A stretch of DNA of 21,674 bases from assembly GCA_036897625.1 (NCBI GenBank), contig JAYMTA010001124.1:1-21674 (forward strand). The letters are read 5' to 3'. This document shows positions 10,473 through 20,270 of this stretch, one piece after another. The DNA is from Pelargonium cotyledonis (Eukaryota > Streptophyta > Magnoliopsida > Geraniales > Geraniaceae). The position numbers and the translations under genes were made by a program. Below the pieces are notes generated by a model. The model saw only the letters and a program-made list of their open reading frames with translations. It was not told the DNA's origin and did not search any database. Positions within the stretch are counted from its first letter, which is position 1. Each line of letters starts with the position of its first letter.

Positions 10473-10794
10473 GTAAAATATTCAATTTGGTCTCTAAACT
10501 TTTTCAGTTTTTTTAACCAAGTTTGGCCCTTAAACTTTCGTGTTTTGACCCAATTTGAACCCATAACTTTCATTTGACCCAAAATGGTCAATGAATTTTC
10601 AAACATTGACCCAATTTGATGCTTGAACTTCCAATATAAGCTCTAAGGGAAATGACCATTTTGGGTCAATATGTGAAAGTTCAGAAACCATTTCGGGTCA
10701 ATTGAAAGTTCAATGACCAAATTGGGGCGGAACGCGAAAGTTCATGAACCATTTTTGGTAAATTGAAAGTTCAGGACCCAATTGTGTCTTTTAC
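10473..10794. mobile_element. foldback element made of inverted arrays of about 30-36-bp units
   Basis: The left half contains about five degenerate units of the form CAATTTGG-TC-CT-AACTTTC-TTGACC. The right half contains about five more of the same unit on the opposite strand. The halves meet near 10625-10655. The outer ends share GTAAAA...CAATTTGG-like strings in inverted orientation. I see no coding capacity and no clear target duplication. Similar repeats are widespread in plant genomes as non-autonomous DNA elements; the family is not assigned. Confidence 0.6.
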
Positions 10795-11763
10795 CTCCAA
10801 AAAAAAAAACATACTGAATTGTTATTGGTTATCATACAACACTTATCTCCAATCTAAGGGCTGACTTCTGTTAACAATTTTCTCAACAAAGTTAGTAAAA
10901 GTTTTGCAATATAAACTAGTCTTAAAATAATTAAAATGTGAGCTTTAAGATTGAAAAAGAGATGGACTACAAATAATAAAACACAAGCAAGAGTGAGTTA
11001 GTTAGTAATCATGTTGAATGCTAAATGAAGTTAGGTTTGGTAATGATATAGTATATGTTACTTGCAATTGAATTTAAGAGTTTCAGCTTATTATACCTTC
11101 CACACCTAATTTATCTAATTCAAGAATGTCATCACCAATTACAACAATAGTTAGATTGTGTTACCAACATCTAACTAAGTTGTTTAACAAACAATAATTC
11201 ACATGATTAGTTAAATTAAGGTTGCATGGTTTGCTGATCATGAATCTAAGCTTATTAACACATGGGCTCCAAGAAAATTATGTTTTTTCTTGAATAAAAC
11301 TGGCCCTAATAAAAGCCCAAAAGCTTCTTTAACACCATTACACAATCAACCAAAACCTGGGGTTTAAGTGTTTAACAGAAACAGCACCAACTCTCTTGAA
11401 TCTTCGACAGTGAAATGAGACCAACACTTCATTCTCATTGATACTGAAAGCATATCATTTCCATAGATGGATAATAATAATAAAAAAAGACTAGGAAAAG
11501 AAAACACAAGTAAAAATGAGATGAATAGGGCTTGCTATTCGAAATGGGAAAAAATCGAATAGCCGTGCTAACTCTATGAGTTATAGAGTACAATAGGGTA
11601 ATTGATACACGCAATAATTTTAAAAAAAGGGGGAAAAAAGAAGGATGATATGTGCATGCAACGAGGTAGGAGGCATAGAGAGCATACTCTTCTTCCACGA
11701 GCCCTCCAGTGTTTCCAACGAAATGCATGCAGACACGTGAGCACTAAGCTGAAAAGAGTACAA

Positions 11764-13248
11764 TTACTTTGATAGACTATATATATTGCCAATGACTCCA
11801 ACAATGCCGACTACTACAGCCAATACTAACATCAGCCATGACAAGAACCTCTCACCAGCAGATAAACCTTCCCCTCGCCGACTTAACTTCAGTGCAACAA
11901 GCGATGGAAATATAAAACCCAATGAAACAGCGGCTGTTGCCCCTGTAAACTTGAAAGCAGTCCAAATACTGGGAATCATAACAGATGTTAGATAAATAAT
12001 TGTCAGCAGAGCCACAGTCAAACCCAAAGACCTCTTCCTACTCTCAGCAAGGGGAGGTGATTTCTGAAACACAAGAGCGTCTACTGTCTGGCGTAGAGAG
12101 AAATGAATAACAGGGAAAACAAGAATCAGGTGAAGAATGTAACCAACACGAACAATGTAGTTCAGGGCTGAGCTGAAACGTATGCCAAGGTCCGTATCAA
12201 AGTTTGTCAGTATATCTGATTCAGTATTCACCCCAAAGAGTAGGTACCCTGATACGGCTGTGAAAATATAAATGAAAATACAAAGTACAGTGGTGATCCG
12301 CCCCACCTGGTTCATCTTATGGACGGATCGCCCCTCTAACTCGTTATATATGGGTTGAACATTAAAGTGGCAAACATAAGCATTCGTCATGATGGGTATC
12401 ACCACGAGCAAATCCAAAATTGTCGACTCTGAACTAAAATCCGGAAGCATTATAGGGGCCCCAACTTTACCCTCAACAAGCTTAATAAAGGCAATAGAAC
12501 AAGTGACCACGACAAAAACAATTGCGAGAGCAACAGAGGCACCTGAAGTCACGCTCAAAGAATCAATCTTCTCCAGTACACAAAGTGGGGCAAGGAATAA
12601 AATCAACATAACCAAAATCAGCAACTTCCTATGATCCCACACCCCATGTCCCAACCATTGATCAAATACCCCCATGTGCGTAACTGAACCCGATTGCGAA
12701 CCCGACATGACATCACCCATAATGATCAAATAAACCACCAAAACACCTGCATTGTTCACAATAATACAAATCTCCGACAAAATCCTCGCAGTCTTCCCCA
12801 ATGCACACTGAACAACCTCTCCATAAGAGGAAGCCTTGCAAATAACCGAAAACCGCAACAACAGCTCAACACTGACCTCAGACAAAAGACCAATCAAAAT
12901 TATCAATACAAACCCAACAATCATTCCGAGAACTTTCATAACCGCCGGCAAGGTCATGATCCCAGCCCCAATAACGGTGGTGGTGAGGTTAAACACAGCC
13001 CCGTAAATCCCGGATCCGGTCGCCTCCGCCGGCCCATCGTCGTCAATAAGGGGGTGATTATCCCCATAATCCCTCCCGCCGACGTCATGTTCTTTCGATT
13101 TTTTGGGGCTCGAACTGGTTTCTAAATCTAAAGGCACGAATTTGACGTGACGGGTGGGGGAGGAAGACCTAGAGCTACGATTAATGGTTTGATCCGATTG
13201 CAATTCCGACACTGTTTTCTTGGGTAACACCGAATATCTACTATCCAT
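11764..13248 (-). CDS. AVT6E: vacuolar-type amino acid transporter, AVT6 group (AVT6E-like)
   Basis: Proton-coupled amino acid carrier of the AAAP family (Aa_trans, PF01490). AVT6 members are thought to export amino acids from vacuoles or other endomembranes. The 494-aa protein is encoded by one exon. Residues 1-80 are a hydrophilic, Ser- and charge-rich N-tail. Helix 1 starts at about 82 with YGAVFNLTTTVIGAGIMTLP, the family's signature G-A-G-I-M motif. Later landmarks are SYGEVVQ (141-147), NNAGVLVVYLIIMGDV (165-180), VCHFNVQPIYNELEGRS (292-308), SGYLLFG (333-339), NFDTDLGIRFSSALNYIVR (349-367) and FKFTGATAAVSLGF (432-445). About eleven helices fit. The N-tail and the NELEGRS/NYIVR blocks fit AVT6E better than AVT6A-D, from memory. 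The in-frame ATG at 13246-13248 is taken as the start; further upstream there is no in-frame ATG. Confidence 0.92.
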   Translation of the reverse strand: MDSRYSVLPKKTVSELQSDQTINRSSRSSSPTRHVKFVPLDLETSSSPKKSKEHDVGGRDYGDNHPLIDDDGPAEATGSGIYGAVFNLTTTVIGAGIMTLPAVMKVLGMIVGFVLIILIGLLSEVSVELLLRFSVICKASSYGEVVQCALGKTARILSEICIIVNNAGVLVVYLIIMGDVMSGSQSGSVTHMGVFDQWLGHGVWDHRKLLILVMLILFLAPLCVLEKIDSLSVTSGASVALAIVFVVVTCSIAFIKLVEGKVGAPIMLPDFSSESTILDLLVVIPIMTNAYVCHFNVQPIYNELEGRSVHKMNQVGRITTVLCIFIYIFTAVSGYLLFGVNTESDILTNFDTDLGIRFSSALNYIVRVGYILHLILVFPVIHFSLRQTVDALVFQKSPPLAESRKRSLGLTVALLTIIYLTSVMIPSIWTAFKFTGATAAVSLGFIFPSLVALKLSRRGEGLSAGERFLSWLMLVLAVVVGIVGVIGNIYSLSK

Positions 13249-13250
13249 CG

Positions 13251-13259
13251 TCAAAACAT
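13251..13259 (-). promoter_or_regulatory. two-codon upstream ORF (ATG-TTT-TGA) before AVT6E-like start
   Basis: On the minus strand ATGTTTTGA ends two bases before the main ATG. No other ATG is present on that strand between it and the (GA)n tract at 13470, so it would be the first AUG a scanning ribosome meets if transcription starts at or above that tract. Such short upstream ORFs often lower translation of the main frame; the effect here is inferred. Confidence 0.5.
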
Positions 13260-13469
13260 GAAATTTACCAAAATATGATGGATTTGAAGCGAAGCAAATC
13301 TAGGAAAATGAGAGAAAACTTACGGGAAATTTGTGGGCGGAGACGAGGAGGCTCCACGAGAGGTGCAGCAATGGAGGATGAATTTAATGGATTTGGGAGA
13401 GACGGAGAACCCTAGATTGCAGGATTGCGTCAACGATTTGTATCTGCTTCCCTCCCAGCAGAAATGGAG

Positions 13470-13491
13470 GAGAGAGAGAGAGAGAGAGAGA
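13470..13491. repeat. (GA)11 microsatellite in the 5' region of AVT6E-like gene
   Basis: There are 22 bases of perfect alternating GA, which read as (CT)n in the sense of the minus-strand gene, 222 bases above its ATG. CT-rich microsatellites are frequent in plant 5' UTRs and core promoters, so this probably marks the transcription start area. It is also a likely polymorphic marker. Confidence 0.85.
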
Positions 13492-13581
13492 ATTATCTGC
13501 GGCTTTGCTATTGGTGGATCTTTTTCTAAAAACTGTAACTTTTAGATTTGGATTTTGTATTTTTAAGCAAAATATCAAGTC

Positions 13582-13688
13582 GCCGACACGTACGGTGGGC
13601 CTTTTTTAGGAGATGACGTGTCGCCATCTGGTGCGGTTGATTTCGAATTGTTTCAATGCAAGTTTGAGTCGCCGACCGTACACGTGTG
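13582..13688. promoter_or_regulatory. cluster of DRE/CRT and ABRE/G-box-like motifs
   Basis: GCCGAC, the DRE/CRT core bound by DREB/CBF factors, occurs at 13582-13587 and 13671-13676, both within the longer repeat AGTCGCCGAC. ACGT-core motifs follow each or lie between: GACACGT (13585-13591), GACGTGTC (13615-13622) and ACACGTGT (13680-13687). The cluster lies about 330-440 bases above the AVT6E-like ATG and more than 1.2 kb above the MEMO1 ATG, so cold, drought or ABA control of the former is the simpler guess. Motifs are seen; function is inferred. Confidence 0.5.
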
Positions 13689-14369
13689 AGAGATGGGATG
13701 AGACTTGAATGTTTGTCTACCAGTCTACTTCAATTGGTGGGGACTTTTTTTTAAAACAATAAAGCTTTTAAAGCAGGATTGCGATTAACACTTTTAAACT
13801 AGATTATATTATGCTAATTTTTATTTGACGGTCGAGTAATCGTGAATGCGGCAAAATTTTTTTTGTTAAATTTTAACGTGGTTGCATGTTTTGATAATCA
13901 AATTCGAGCCTTTAGATTGAATTGGAGCAATCTCTTATCACCCGATCCGCGTGCTTGGCATGTGTGGACTTTTTAGCTTATGAGCTAAGTTTTCGTTTTC
14001 AGTTGAATATTTGTTGCTTACATATTAAAATTGTACTGAATAACTTGAAAAGAAAAAAGTATTGAATATAGTTGGACCGTGTGTGGCATGTGTGTGAAAG
14101 AGATATGGGCCGCTATAAACAACTGGTAGAATATGGGCCTAAACTCTGAAGGAGACATAGGGCCCAAAAATATGTGGATGTAAAATACAAAATTGTTTTA
14201 TTTCTTGTAAAAAAACAACCCTCATAAAATGTTTTAAATTTTTATGAAACTGATGTGGATATGGGACCGTTTGGAATTATGAATTTATTTACAATATGTA
14301 TTTGAAATAAATTTATTTAGCATGACAATTACTACTGATAAAACAATAAAAATAAAGAGAGCATAGCAA

Positions 14370-14740
14370 AATGCAGAATTAGACTAAGGCAATTCACAAA
14401 TGGCGCGTTTAGTAATCACGTTACAACAAACACGACACATTTTACACGATAACAAATGGACCGTGTTGACATGACACGATTGACAAGAACATAACTCAAC
14501 AAATTGTGCGCAATAGAACCAAAACATTTAACACGACACTATTCAACACGTCATTATGACTAATTTACTAGTATACTCTTAATTGAGTGTATTAGACGTA
14601 TACCACGATTACTAAATATATTGGGTTCTCTAACACAAATTCGACACAAATACAAAACGTATGATCTCAAACACGTTAATTCCGTATTGTATCGTGTGTC
14701 ATGTCACGACGTGAATTGTGAGTTCGGGTCAGAGTCCTAA
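14370..14740. repeat. CACGA/CGTGT-rich stretch, probable decayed interspersed repeat
   Basis: Strings such as AACACGACAC, ACACGATT, CAACACG, TCGTGTGTCATGTCACGACG and GGGTC recur at irregular spacing. Plant genomes carry many copies of a repeat family with this CGTGTCGTGTT vocabulary, so I suspect a diverged member. I find no terminal repeats or target duplication. Confidence 0.35.
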
Positions 14741-14829
14741 TAAAAATTAAAAACGAAAACGTAAGCAGAGCAGAAGTTCTTACGCAACAATGCCATTTGG
14801 CCCCACTTCGCCTTCTCTGTTTGCTTTCT

Positions 14830-14840
14830 TATTTATATTT
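14830..14840 (+). promoter_or_regulatory. candidate TATA element of the MEMO1 gene
   Basis: TATTTATATTT lies about 97-107 bases above the ATG at 14937, which would give a 5' UTR of roughly 65-80 bases. This is the best TATA-like string near the start, but the match to the consensus is imperfect. Confidence 0.4.
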
Positions 14841-14936
14841 CCCAATTTCACACTTTTGTCTCGGAATTTCATTACCTTCTGCATGTAGGTAGCTAGGGTT
14901 CAGTGCCGAGGGTTTTCAGAATTTTAATTTATCACA

Positions 14937-17900
14937 ATGCAAAGAATCAGAAGAGCCTCTCATGCCGGTTCCTGGTACACCGATAACCGTAAGTTCCACA
15001 GATTTTTCAATTTGATCACTCCACACCCCTTATTTATTTCCCCTTCAAGTTCCTAAAATATCGATCTTCTTCACTTGATTTGATTTTTTATACCGGGTTC
15101 TTTTGATTCTATGCATGCACAAGTTCTTTTTTTTTTTTTTTTTCTTAATTACTGTCAGTATCTTGAGCTTAATTTATACAATTGTTGTGTGTGGAACGCC
15201 TATACTCTGTTTGGTTCCCGAGAAAGTAAGGAGAAAAGTTTTTTTTTTTTTTTTTTTTCCTTCTGGGTCAATATGCTTGCTTTCTGGAAATATTGGTTAT
15301 AATTTGCCCCCCACTTGAAACTTGTTAACCTATGTAATCCGAGTTTCAAGATTTATAATCTTTGGTTGCTGGAAAAAGTAGAAAAGCAAACTGAGGTTTT
15401 TGTTTTTAAGTTTTCTGTTGTTATTTGGGTTCACACTTGGAAGTGTGAGATGCTAGAATCATGGAAGTAAGATAATCAGAAATTTGAAAGCAATTTCTTT
15501 TCTATTTTTGGCATGGCTTTCTATGTTATATGGCATAGTTGGTGTGGGTTTATTTGAAGAGAAAATCAAAGGGGCAATGCATTTTTTTTACTGAGGTTGA
15601 TGCACAAAGGTCATGGACTGCATGCATTACTTTGATATTTACAGTAAATATGAAAGAATTGGCATTGACATTTGAGAGAGATTTTGTTTAGCTTGTGGGA
15701 AGGTGCTTTGAAGACTCTCTATGAATAGTAGGGGGCTATTTTGAATGTTGATAGTGGAAAAAAAATGCAATGGTCAGGTAACATTTTTTCTTGATCAAGA
15801 ACTCAAAATCATACTTTTTACAGTGTCACTTAAAGCAACCTTCTTCTCCTCACAACTTCATCATAGAACATTGTTTAGACTACTGATTGCCACATCTCTA
15901 GTAACTGGACTCCTACAGTTAGTTGCAATTTGAGATGCCGCAATTCTTTTATACCCTTCGGTCTGGCACTTGTGGTTCGTGGTATGCTAGGTTTAGGGCG
16001 AGTTGATTGTTCCTTTTACATTGTTGTGGATTTGTTTACTGGCTTTAAATGTGGTTCAATGTGTATTTTAGAAACTGCCTGATGTATATGTCCATAGGTT
16101 TTGGGCAAGGTATAAGTCAGATTTTGTTGGGGATTGGTCCTATTTTTATATGGTTGACTTAGTGATAGGTATAACAAGGAACAATACATTATAAAAGTTA
16201 CATTACATTGTCGGTAATATGATGTGCTCCTAATACCTACCTATTAATTTTCAGCTGAAAAACTAGGAGAACAGCTTGATGGATGGCTTGAAGGATGTGG
16301 CCTTGCTAAGTCTTCAGATGTGAGAGGTGTGATTGCTCCGTAAGTCCTTAGATATATCTATATATAAATGAACTAAATAATGCTCTACCATGAAGATAAT
16401 TCATTGTGTCTGACTGCGTACATTTTTCAGGCATGCTGGTTATTCATATTCAGGTCATGCAGCTGCTTATGCTTTCGGGAACATTGATCCAACAAACATG
16501 TACGCTTTTCTTATCTTCTTTATTCCTCCTGTCACCAATCATCCAGAATTTATTTACCAAACTAGGAAGTGCTAACTTTCCCAGTAGAATAGATGAATTT
16601 AGCTTTATTGTAACATGTTTATATGAATGACTCAGTTATCGTGCAGCTTTAATAACATGGCTGGAATTACTAATATGTCCAGTTAGAAGATATTGGGGTT
16701 TTTGGGTTTTGGATTTGAGAAGTAGTTTAGGGTCCTTCATTGGTTACGGTTGGATGTGGTTGTATTAAGTTGGGTTTTGGTGAAGCCTCAGCCCTCTAGT
16801 AAATGTAGGGAGTTGATGCACTGGCCATATATGGAACGATAGGTTGATAGTAAAAACCATCTTTGTTTATTGCAGAAGGTTGATAGGTTGTTCATAGTCC
16901 ATTTGGGTTTCAACTTCTGTAATTTGCAAATCAGTATGTTATCATTTCATACCCACTTTATACTTGGGCATCATTTGATAAACTGCAATGTTTGTCTACT
17001 GGTGTCTAACAGGGTTGTGAATGCCTCAACTTCATATACTAGCTGGTTTATCATCTGGAAACTGATAAATCTACTTTTTATATTTACTATAACCCTGCCA
17101 AGTATGTTAGTTTCTCTATCAAGTGAGCACTATGAGAAATTGGGTAATGTCCTTTTCAGATACAAATAGAATTAATCTTAAAGATCAGAGGTAATAAAAT
17201 CTAGTGTTCCTTTGAAATGTCTCAGTATCTCGTACTTGACGAAAATATTAAGATCCTTTCCATTTGATCCTCAATTCTACTACACTGATCGGCACGAGTA
17301 TCATTGCTTAAAATTTGAGCATCTCCTTGTAAAATTAGGCCATATTTGTTCCAAGTCTTTGCATACTGATGACTGATACTTGATACGTCTAAAAGAGCAC
17401 GAGTATCTTCATAGTGTAGCTACTGACTAAAAGACACTAATGACTGTCATGTTTCAGTTCACGAATATTTCTTCTCGGTCCATCCCATCACTATTATACC
17501 CCTAAATGCGCACTTTCGAGTGCCACTGTTTACAAGACTCCAATCGGAGACCTGCCAATTGATCTGGATGGTAACAGACTCATCTCTACTTTTGCTATGG
17601 CCTTTTCTTTTAATTGAAATTTGAGGAGGGGAATGCTTCTCTTACATGTCTGTATGTGTATGATCTCTGGCGAATCAGTCATTGAAGAGCTCAAGGCTAC
17701 TGGAAAGTTTGAAATGATGGATCTTGAAGTGGATGAGGCAGAACACAGTATGGAGATGCATTTGCCATATCTTGCTAAAGTATTTCAAGGGTAAGTATGC
17801 TTTACTATTTCTGTTTTCTCCTTTTTTTCCCTCCATCTGTAGTACAATGAGCTAATTGACTGGCTGTCTGCTACTTCGTAGGTATTCGGTTAAAATTGTA

Positions 17901-19264
17901 CCTATTATGGTCGGTAATATCAGCTCAGAAAATGAAGCTATGTATGGAAGGCTTCTAGCCAAATATATTGATGATCCGAGAAACTTCTTTTCTGTGTCCT
18001 CGGATTTCTGTCATTGGGGTTCTCGGTAAGCTTAATATTGTTTTTACTTTACGTTTTTTCTTCACGCTATAGCTATCTTGAGATTCTTGACCCACTCTTG
18101 TCTTTCTGTGCTTTATAGTATTCATACTGTTCTCTGCATGCTATACTTGCTATCAATGCCCCTATTGATAACTTTAGATGTTAAGACTTTTCTTTTCCAT
18201 ACAATCGCAAGGGAAGAGTTCTTCACAAAATATTTGTTTCTCCAAGACCTGGGTTTTCTTTTCACATGCAAGTTCCTTGGGCACTTGTACCCCTTCCATT
18301 TGAGTTTATTTCTCATCGGATCATGTTTGTACTGCATGTTAAGAGTTTTTCGTAGGCCTTAGGCCCCTCGCTAAAGACCCTGTCCGCTTTCAAGACCTGT
18401 GTTTCTACACCTAATAATATAAGAAAATCTTAGAGTCCTTCATTCTCCTAAAATTATCTCGCTATCCCCATATGTTCTACTAGTGGTCTAGTTAACCGTT
18501 AAAAAGAAGCATACCTTTTATCCACTGCTACCTCCTAAGTAGACAAAGGGGGATGACAAGGATCAATTGAATCATAGAATGATAATTTACAACTTTGGGA
18601 ATAAAGATGAGCTACCTCAAGAGCTGATATAGGTATTTTGCTTGTATATCAGAGCGCCTTACGCATTAATTTTTACAATAGAAAAGTGTAGTCATAATTG
18701 TCCCATTAGAGCCTGTTCGTAATGGCTTTGTAGCCAATTTTGCAGCCTCAGTCATTGAAGCAAGCTGCTGATTTAAGCCAATTCAGGGGCACGAGACCAT
18801 CATCAATAAGTGACTGTTCTCATCAGAGTATATTATCATTGAATATCTCGAGTTTGTTTGGGTTTCAGGTTCAGTTACATGCACTATGACAAGAAACACG
18901 AAGCCATTTACAAGTCAATTGAAGCCTTGGACCGTATGGGTATGGACATTATCGAAACAGGGGATCCGGACTTATTCAAGGAGTACCTCTCTAAGTACAA
19001 GAACACAATTTGTGGTCGCCACCCTATCAGTGTCTTCCTTCACGTAACTATCTCAATTCCTCTATCCACATAAGAAAAACATGATTCGAATTATTTTAGT
19101 GCACTGATGACTTATAATTCTGGTTCCTGTTTCAGATGTTGAAGAACTGTTCAACAACGATGAAGATAAATTTCCTCCGGTACGAGCAATCGAGCCAATG
19201 CAAGACGCAGGGAGACAGCAGCGTGAGTTACGCATCCGCTGCAGCATCAAAAGTTGAAGAATAA
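14937..19264 (+). CDS. MEMO1: MEMO1 homologue (Memo-like protein, AmmeMemoRadiSam protein B type)
   Basis: Soluble protein of the Memo family (PF01875), related in fold to LigB-type dioxygenases. Human MEMO1 binds copper or iron; the plant role is not established. Eight exons: 14937-14988, 16255-16339, 16431-16499, 17458-17570, 17679-17790, 17882-18025, 18869-19043 and 19136-19264; all introns are GT-AG and the frame is kept, giving 292 aa. The N-terminus [20 protein letters not shown] is standard. Metal-site residues match the human set: H47 ([11 protein letters not shown]), H79 (LGPSHHYY), D185 and H188 ([11 protein letters not shown]), and C240 (NTICGRHPI). Length is normal for the family. 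The tail after about residue 270 (Ser/Ala-rich, ending SKVEE) is variable. Introns 1, 3 and 6 are long (about 0.84-1.27 kb) and show no gene or clear transposon; intron 1 has two long T tracts. The gene looks intact. Confidence 0.94.
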
Positions 19265-19369
19265 ACTAATGGTTGCAAGTTGAAATCGCTACTCTTTTAA
19301 CTTTTCTTCATGTAATCTTAAACCTTAGTTTCTCATGCTTAGCTTCCAGTTCCAATGATGAAATTGATT

Positions 19370-19375
19370 AATAAA
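19370..19375 (+). terminator. candidate poly(A) signal of MEMO1
   Basis: AATAAA lies 106 bases after the stop codon, in TTAATAAATTTGA. Position and sequence fit a plant near-upstream element. Assignment is by motif only. Confidence 0.5.
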
Positions 19376-20270
19376 TTTGACTCTGGAAATACTTTTTATT
19401 CTGTCCAAGAAATTAAAAAAAATGTGTAAAATCCGAAAGAGGAAAGAGACAAAACATGTTACCGAACAAGGAAAATTCAACACGTCGCGGCTTCTTCTTC
19501 TTGATGTTCCCTTTATTTTCAATTTTATTTTTATTTTTATTTTTATTTTTAAATTTGCGGTCGCGAGTATGTGGGTCCCTCCTGATATCCGCAATCAGCT
19601 AGGCGCGTGCAATACGGCGCGTAGGGAGTACTTGTCTCCTTCTTCAAAGCAATCACAGTTTCTTTTATTTATTTTTAATTTTTATTTAATTTGGTTCTCT
19701 CTTGTGGGGTCACACTCACGTTACTAACCTTGTGGGTCCTACCGACCCACAACCTACGATATCCGGATACTATTTCCTTATACCGCCATAATATCGCGAA
19801 ACGAAATCACGATATGAATCCGTTTCAGCAATTTATATCTTTCAGCATCATCTCGTGGAAATTCCCCACCTCACCTCAAATCAATAGTCAAAAGATGAAC
19901 GTACTATTAAATTGCAAATATAAATTATGTATTTTTAACTCGGATACCTTTCTTATTTAGAATATTTTTTTATTCTATTATGTTAAATTTGATAATGGGT
20001 CTAAATATGACAATGTGAGTCTCATTTATTAAAATATTAATATTGTTAAATGATTTGGTTTTGTAGTTATATTTAGTTATTTAATTTTATATTTATCTAA
20101 TGTGTGGCTTAATACCGATCTTTTCAGAATTCATCCAACGTAGTATTATATACATTCTTTAACACTCTCCATCACGTGCAGGTTGAAACGAGAAATTAGT
20201 CAACTTAAACGGGCTGCCCAATGGTGCTAAATATAATGGTTAGCGTTTCTCATACTAAATGTCAACATTG
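19376..20270. other. intergenic region right of MEMO1, no gene seen
   Basis: It contains an (ATTTTT)n-type tract, a 9-bp perfect hairpin, TTGTGGGTC / GACCCACAA (19730-19752), and the left copy of a direct repeat (20066-20079). Open frames are short and low in complexity or AT-biased. I see no protein similarity. Confidence 0.65.
19522..19551. repeat. (ATTTTT)n simple repeat
   Basis: About five units of ATTTT or ATTTTT in a row. It is simple-sequence DNA, and the source of Lys/Ile-rich or Phe/Ile-rich chance frames on both strands. Confidence 0.8.

Larger units (their letters stand above)
7657..11763. other. gene-poor intergenic region with transposon relics
   Basis: No open frame here resembles a known protein; those of 60-97 codons look like chance. 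The first few hundred bases are the upstream region of the SAM gene. Identified inserts are a SINE (9756-9905), a short poly(A) insertion beside it (9920-9940) and an inverted array of short units (10473-10794). From about 11430 to 11763 is probably 3' UTR of the AVT6E-like gene. A NotI-type GCGGCCGC at 9290-9297 stands out in AT-rich sequence but has no evident meaning. Confidence 0.65.
13492..14936. other. divergent intergenic region between AVT6E-like and MEMO1
   Basis: It holds the stress-motif cluster (13582-13688), a candidate TATA element for MEMO1 at 14830-14840, and a stretch (about 14370-14740) rich in CACGA/CGTGT strings that looks like an old interspersed repeat. No coding region was seen. 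The genes on both sides point outward. Confidence 0.7.

Noticed and set aside
11024-11190. Possible MITE with GTTAG...TTGGTAA-like inverted ends
   Set aside because: The ends match at only about 13 of 20 positions and no direct target duplication fits.
12389-13125. Plus-strand frames opposite the AVT6E-like gene
   Set aside because: Antisense shadows; composition reflects the reverse complement of membrane helices.
13290-13325. Possible 5' UTR intron of the AVT6E-like gene (GTAAGT ... CCTAG on the minus strand)
   Set aside because: The interval is under 30 bases, too short for a plant intron, and no alternative acceptor before the ATG is convincing.
15103-15318. Phe-rich frames in MEMO1 intron 1
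   Set aside because: Produced by two long T tracts within a well-defined intron.
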